Assembly: GCA_905372595.1 (NCBI GenBank)
Contig: CAJPPS010000041.1
Span: 1 to 9,182 of the forward strand
Source of the DNA: an uncultured Capnocytophaga sp.
GTDB taxonomy: Bacteria; Bacteroidota; Bacteroidia; Flavobacteriales; Flavobacteriaceae
DNA: 9,182 bases
Direction: 5' to 3'
Shown here: piece by piece, positions 7,044 to 9,182 of the stretch
How the letters are laid out: each line of letters opens with the position of its first letter
Position numbering within the stretch: the first letter of the stretch is position 1
The notes under the pieces: generated by a model
Told to the model about the DNA's origin: nothing
The model's database searches: none
What the model saw: the letters and a program-made list of their open reading frames with translations, nothing else
Translations under genes and position numbers: made by a program

Positions 7044-7727
7044 TTATTTTGTCTTAAATCTTTCTGGAGCTTCTAAATATACTTGCATCACCTCCTCATA
7101 GCGCTCATAGCACCACTCCACAAAGGCTTGTATTTTGGGCTTTAGCGCTTCAAGGGTACCTTTCGCTTCAAATTCTTCATAGGTACATCCTTCGTGACCT
7201 GTTACCAAATACCCTAATATATCTACCTCATTATCTATATATTGGTAAAGTAAACAAAGGTCTAATAGGTCTATATCCTTTTCGTTTAGATATTCTTCTT
7301 TCCAAAGGAGCGAAAGATATTTTTCATACGGATAATTATCCCCTTTGTACTTACTACAATAGTCTTCTTTTATGATATTTGCTATTTCTTCTCTATCTAT
7401 TAGGCGTGCTCGGTAGTGGTCATAAAGTTCATTGATGAATGTATCTATCTCAGAGTAGGCGGTATGATAGAATTTGTTGAAGATACTTATGAGCTGGCTC
7501 ACATTATCAAACTCTTTACTCTCATAAACGCTTAGCTCATCAGTAGCTATACACAAGGCTTCGTAATCACAACGTAGGTAATCCCTCCATACGGTGAACC
7601 TTTTTAGGTGCGTTTCGGTTTCGAAATCCACCACTACGCCCTCGTTATCCTCCCCGAAAAACCTCAGGTTCTCTTCGGGGATTTTCTTTTCAAGCACTTC
7701 TTTTATAAAGGGTTCTACATCAATCAT
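7044..7727 (-). CDS. Acidic protein of unknown function, possibly immunity-like
   Basis: I do not recognise this 227-residue protein. There is no signal peptide or membrane segment; it looks soluble, strongly acidic and rich in Tyr, Glu and Asp. Residues 30-63 (GVVVDFET, then LKRFTVWRDYLRCDYEALCIATDE) have the beta-rich pattern 'short strand, xFTVW, xxCDxEA' that I associate with small immunity proteins of polymorphic toxin systems; the rest (about 75-225) is predicted helical, ending WCYERYEEVMQVYLEAPERF. It follows the 113-residue gene by 14 bases on the same strand, so the two are probably co-transcribed. A GC-rich hairpin lies within codons 16-26. The immunity idea is inference from pattern and neighbour only; no toxin is seen in the window. 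Confidence 0.65.
   Translation of the reverse strand: MIDVEPFIKEVLEKKIPEENLRFFGEDNEGVVVDFETETHLKRFTVWRDYLRCDYEALCIATDELSVYESKEFDNVSQLISIFNKFYHTAYSEIDTFINELYDHYRARLIDREEIANIIKEDYCSKYKGDNYPYEKYLSLLWKEEYLNEKDIDLLDLCLLYQYIDNEVDILGYLVTGHEGCTYEEFEAKGTLEALKPKIQAFVEWCYERYEEVMQVYLEAPERFKTK
7652..7680 (-). other. GC-rich hairpin inside the 5' coding region of the 227-residue gene
   Basis: Arms CCCCGAA and TTCGGGG (7652-7658 with 7674-7680) pair perfectly. Nested within them, AACC and GGTT (7660-7663 with 7667-7670) pair around a 3-base loop, leaving a small 1x3 internal loop. In the - strand mRNA the structure begins about 48 bases after the start codon. It has no T-run, so it is not a standard terminator. 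It stands out in an AT-rich gene but may be a chance result of the encoded sequence PEENLRFFGE. Confidence 0.4.
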
Positions 7728-7741
7728 AGATAAGGGGTTTA

Positions 7742-8083
7742 TTAGGGGACAAATACATCATAGATAATAACTTCCTTAACCCCATCGTTCATATAGCAGG
7801 AAAGAGCAAGCATTAGGTCACTTCTTCCCTCTTCTTTTGTCCAGAAGGGAATATATACATCAAGGCTCTTTTTCTCCTCTATGAAGCAACTTTCTGCTAG
7901 GTCAAAAGCTTCATCAGGCAAAGGGATTATTTTATAAGGATACCAATGAATCACCTCAGCCAAATCCTCCACAAGGATATCTCCATTTTGACCCTTTCGC
8001 TCTATAGAGGCATAATCGTCAATAGAAATATGATACACCAATTCCTTAATGATAGGAATAAAAGTACTTAGTTCCAAGCTCAT
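7742..8083 (-). CDS. Small protein with WTKEEGRSDL motif (possibly DUF7668-like)
   Basis: 113 residues, cytoplasmic, with no signal peptide. An N-terminal helix (FIPIIKELVYHI, 8-19) is followed by DDYASIER, LAEVIHWYPYKIIPLPDEAFDLAE (41-64) and then a beta part with PFWTKEEGRSDLMLAL (79-94) and a closing strand KEVIIYDVFV. The combination of a 'PLPDEAF' helix and 'WTxEEGRSDL' recalls a small uncharacterised family, which I believe is DUF7668, often found as an accessory or immunity-type gene; this is from memory and not searched. The start at 8083 gives the family's usual small size. It lies 26 bases after the DUF6261-like gene and 14 before the acidic 227-residue gene. Function is unknown. 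Confidence 0.65.
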   Translation of the reverse strand: MSLELSTFIPIIKELVYHISIDDYASIERKGQNGDILVEDLAEVIHWYPYKIIPLPDEAFDLAESCFIEEKKSLDVYIPFWTKEEGRSDLMLALSCYMNDGVKEVIIYDVFVP

Positions 8084-8109
8084 ATAATGTATGGTTGTCT
8101 CACGAATGA

Positions 8110-8877
8110 TTATTCACCTGCTTTGCCTCCTTCTAACTTGTTGCCTTTTTTACTCAAAACAGCTTGTGCTAAGCGTTGCTTGTTAGCGTTATGCGTGTCT
8201 TCTATCAGTTTGTTAAGTAAGTTGATAAAACTTTTACTTTCTTCTGTTGGAGTAAGCAAGTTGGTAGCAAAAGCATATTTTGTTAGTATCTTATATAAGT
8301 TATTAGTTGCTTTTTTTACTTCTTTGAAACTTACAAAAGTGTTTGCTAGCTGGCTTTCTGCTCGTCCTTCCGATAGTTTTTGGTAGGCTTTGTTATTGTT
8401 TTCTAATGCGGTGAGCGATTCTGACAGCCCTAAGGTATCTATATGTGCTTTGTTTTCAGGCTTATTCAGGTCGTTAATCATACTACTGATAAACTGCGTT
8501 TTGGTACGCACAGGCAAAGACTGCACTCCTATATAATTCTTACATACATCATACAGGATTACCGAGGCCTCTTTCTTGGTGCGGTCAGCATTATTACGAC
8601 CAACCTTAAAGGAAGAGAGCAGGAATACAGATAGCTTACTCCTTTCCTTGTCAATCGATGCTAATTCTTTGGTTTCTTTGCTTATATAGCTCTGACCGAT
8701 AATTTCCGTTAGTAGCTCAGATTGCTTTTTGAGCCCAGAAAGAAGCTCAGGTTTTATACCTATTTTCTCTGGGGTTATCTTTTCAACTAAACTAATAGTA
8801 GCTTTGATGAACTGAGCGTACTCTCCTATGCTTAGCTTTTCAAGCCTAACAACTTTGATTTCTTTGATGTTTTCCAT
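8110..8877 (-). CDS. DUF6261-like helical protein of Bacteroidota
   Basis: 255 residues, no signal peptide or membrane segment, almost wholly alpha-helical and Lys/Ser/Leu-rich with several likely coiled-coil stretches (for example 13-60, 150-205 and 213-243). The opening VVRLEKLSIGEYAQFIKATISLVEK recalls the 'L..L..gEhaqF' start of DUF6261 proteins, a family of unknown function found in Bacteroidota; this is a memory-based match. The C-terminus is a basic, low-complexity tail (SKKGNKLEGGKAGE). The ATG at 8877 is the only sensible start. It is the first gene of the right-hand - strand cluster. It is preceded by about 120 AT-rich bases and then the 43-base-period repeat array, which may be linked to its regulation or spread. 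The function is unknown. Confidence 0.7.
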   Translation of the reverse strand: MENIKEIKVVRLEKLSIGEYAQFIKATISLVEKITPEKIGIKPELLSGLKKQSELLTEIIGQSYISKETKELASIDKERSKLSVFLLSSFKVGRNNADRTKKEASVILYDVCKNYIGVQSLPVRTKTQFISSMINDLNKPENKAHIDTLGLSESLTALENNNKAYQKLSEGRAESQLANTFVSFKEVKKATNNLYKILTKYAFATNLLTPTEESKSFINLLNKLIEDTHNANKQRLAQAVLSKKGNKLEGGKAGE

Positions 8878-8976
8878 ATTCTATAACTTTATTTTAAGTA
8901 AGTGTTATTCTGTAAATTTATGTAAGGTACTTCTTGTATACAAATTATATAACTATTTTTTATTTTTATACTTCGA

Positions 8977-8984
8977 CAAAAATA
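8977..8984 (-). promoter_or_regulatory. Possible -7 box before the DUF6261-like gene
   Basis: On the - strand the bases read TATTTTTG, matching TAnnTTTG, about 100 bases before the ATG at 8877. No -33 element was found, and such a match is common by chance in DNA this AT-rich. The 8878-8997 stretch otherwise shows no ORF, RNA gene or hairpin that I can support. Confidence 0.2.
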
Positions 8985-8997
8985 AGGGTGTTAATAC

Positions 8998-9182
8998 AAC
9001 TGTTAGTTTTACTACTTCATCATTCGGAAGCTATCAGCTTAATAGTTAGTTTTAGTGCTTTGTATAATGAAACCTATAAAACTAATAGTTGAGTTTGTAG
9101 CTCTTTACAACTGAAACTATAAAACTAACAGTTGGATTTATAACTTTTGATAGCTAATGTTGTGAAACTAACTATTCGTTTT
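8998..9182. repeat. Array of 43-base units carrying a 14-bp motif, with an orientation switch
   Basis: Five copies of a motif close to AACTGTTAGTTTTA are present. Two are in + orientation at 8998-9011 and 9041-9054. Three are in - orientation at 9077-9090, 9120-9133 and 9163-9176. Within each orientation the step is exactly 43 bases (8998 to 9041; 9077 to 9120 to 9163); across the switch it is 36. The inner core TTAGTTTTA is identical in four copies, and the fifth has TTAGTTTCA. The rest of the unit is also conserved: GAAACYTATAAAACTAA is shared by the units ending at 9090 and 9133, and TAGCT or AGCTA recurs in three. A perfect AAGCT/AGCTT hairpin lies at 9028-9040. The period is not a multiple of three, so this is not a protein repeat. 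The array probably continues beyond the window. Confidence 0.8.

Noticed and set aside
8828..9049. + strand open frame of 73 codons crossing the DUF6261-like start and into the repeats
   Set aside because: It overlaps the start of a better gene, its hydrophobic content comes from AT-rich DNA, and the 43-base repeat shifts frame so it cannot be coding throughout.
8998..9182. CRISPR array
   Set aside because: Repeats are short and diverged, change orientation, and the intervening sequences are similar to each other, unlike CRISPR spacers; no cas gene is present.
8998..9182. Integron attC sites or insertion-sequence end
   Set aside because: There is no recognisable attC core pairing, no transposase or integrase in the window, and no target duplication; a short regular period is not expected of either.

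Overview
The window looks like chromosome of a low-GC member of the Bacteroidota, most likely the Flavobacteriaceae and possibly Capnocytophaga. The reasons are the gene set (OstA-like LPS-transport protein, membrane-tethered MutS-like ATPase, a relic of the flavobacterial 'HGVHSPF' methyltransferase family, a DUF6261-like protein), the absence of clear Shine-Dalgarno sequences before the starts, and a TAnnTTTG-type promoter box. The genus is inference; no rRNA or marker search was possible.

Left edge (1-920): the 3' nearly complete part of dapA (lysine and diaminopimelate synthesis) runs on the + strand. It meets pyrB head-on at a perfect 15-bp hairpin with T-runs on both sides, a shared bidirectional terminator that overlaps the pyrB stop codon.

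Centre (906-6961, all - strand): in transcription order, a MutS-like ATPase with four predicted membrane segments, a gamma-class carbonic anhydrase-like hexapeptide protein, a secreted OstA/LptA-like protein, a shortened methyltransferase-like protein joined to it by a TAATG overlap, pyrR and pyrB. Gaps are 29, 82, -1, 19 and 35 bases with no internal terminator seen, so much of it could be one transcript. A likely promoter lies just before the OstA-like gene. The operon therefore mixes envelope biogenesis with pyrimidine synthesis (PyrB makes carbamoyl aspartate; PyrR is the usual UMP/UTP-sensing regulator and uracil phosphoribosyltransferase).

Right (7044-8877, all - strand): three closely spaced genes of unknown role: a DUF6261-like helical protein, a small protein with a WTKEEGRSDL motif, and an acidic 227-residue protein. 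The last two have the look of polymorphic-toxin immunity or small accessory proteins, but no toxin is in the window. A strong GC-rich hairpin sits inside the start of the 227-residue gene.

Right edge (8878-9182): non-coding. It holds an AT-rich leader for the DUF6261-like gene and then five copies of a 14-bp motif spaced 43 bases apart, two in one orientation and three in the other, continuing to the window's end. This array is the least explained structure here.
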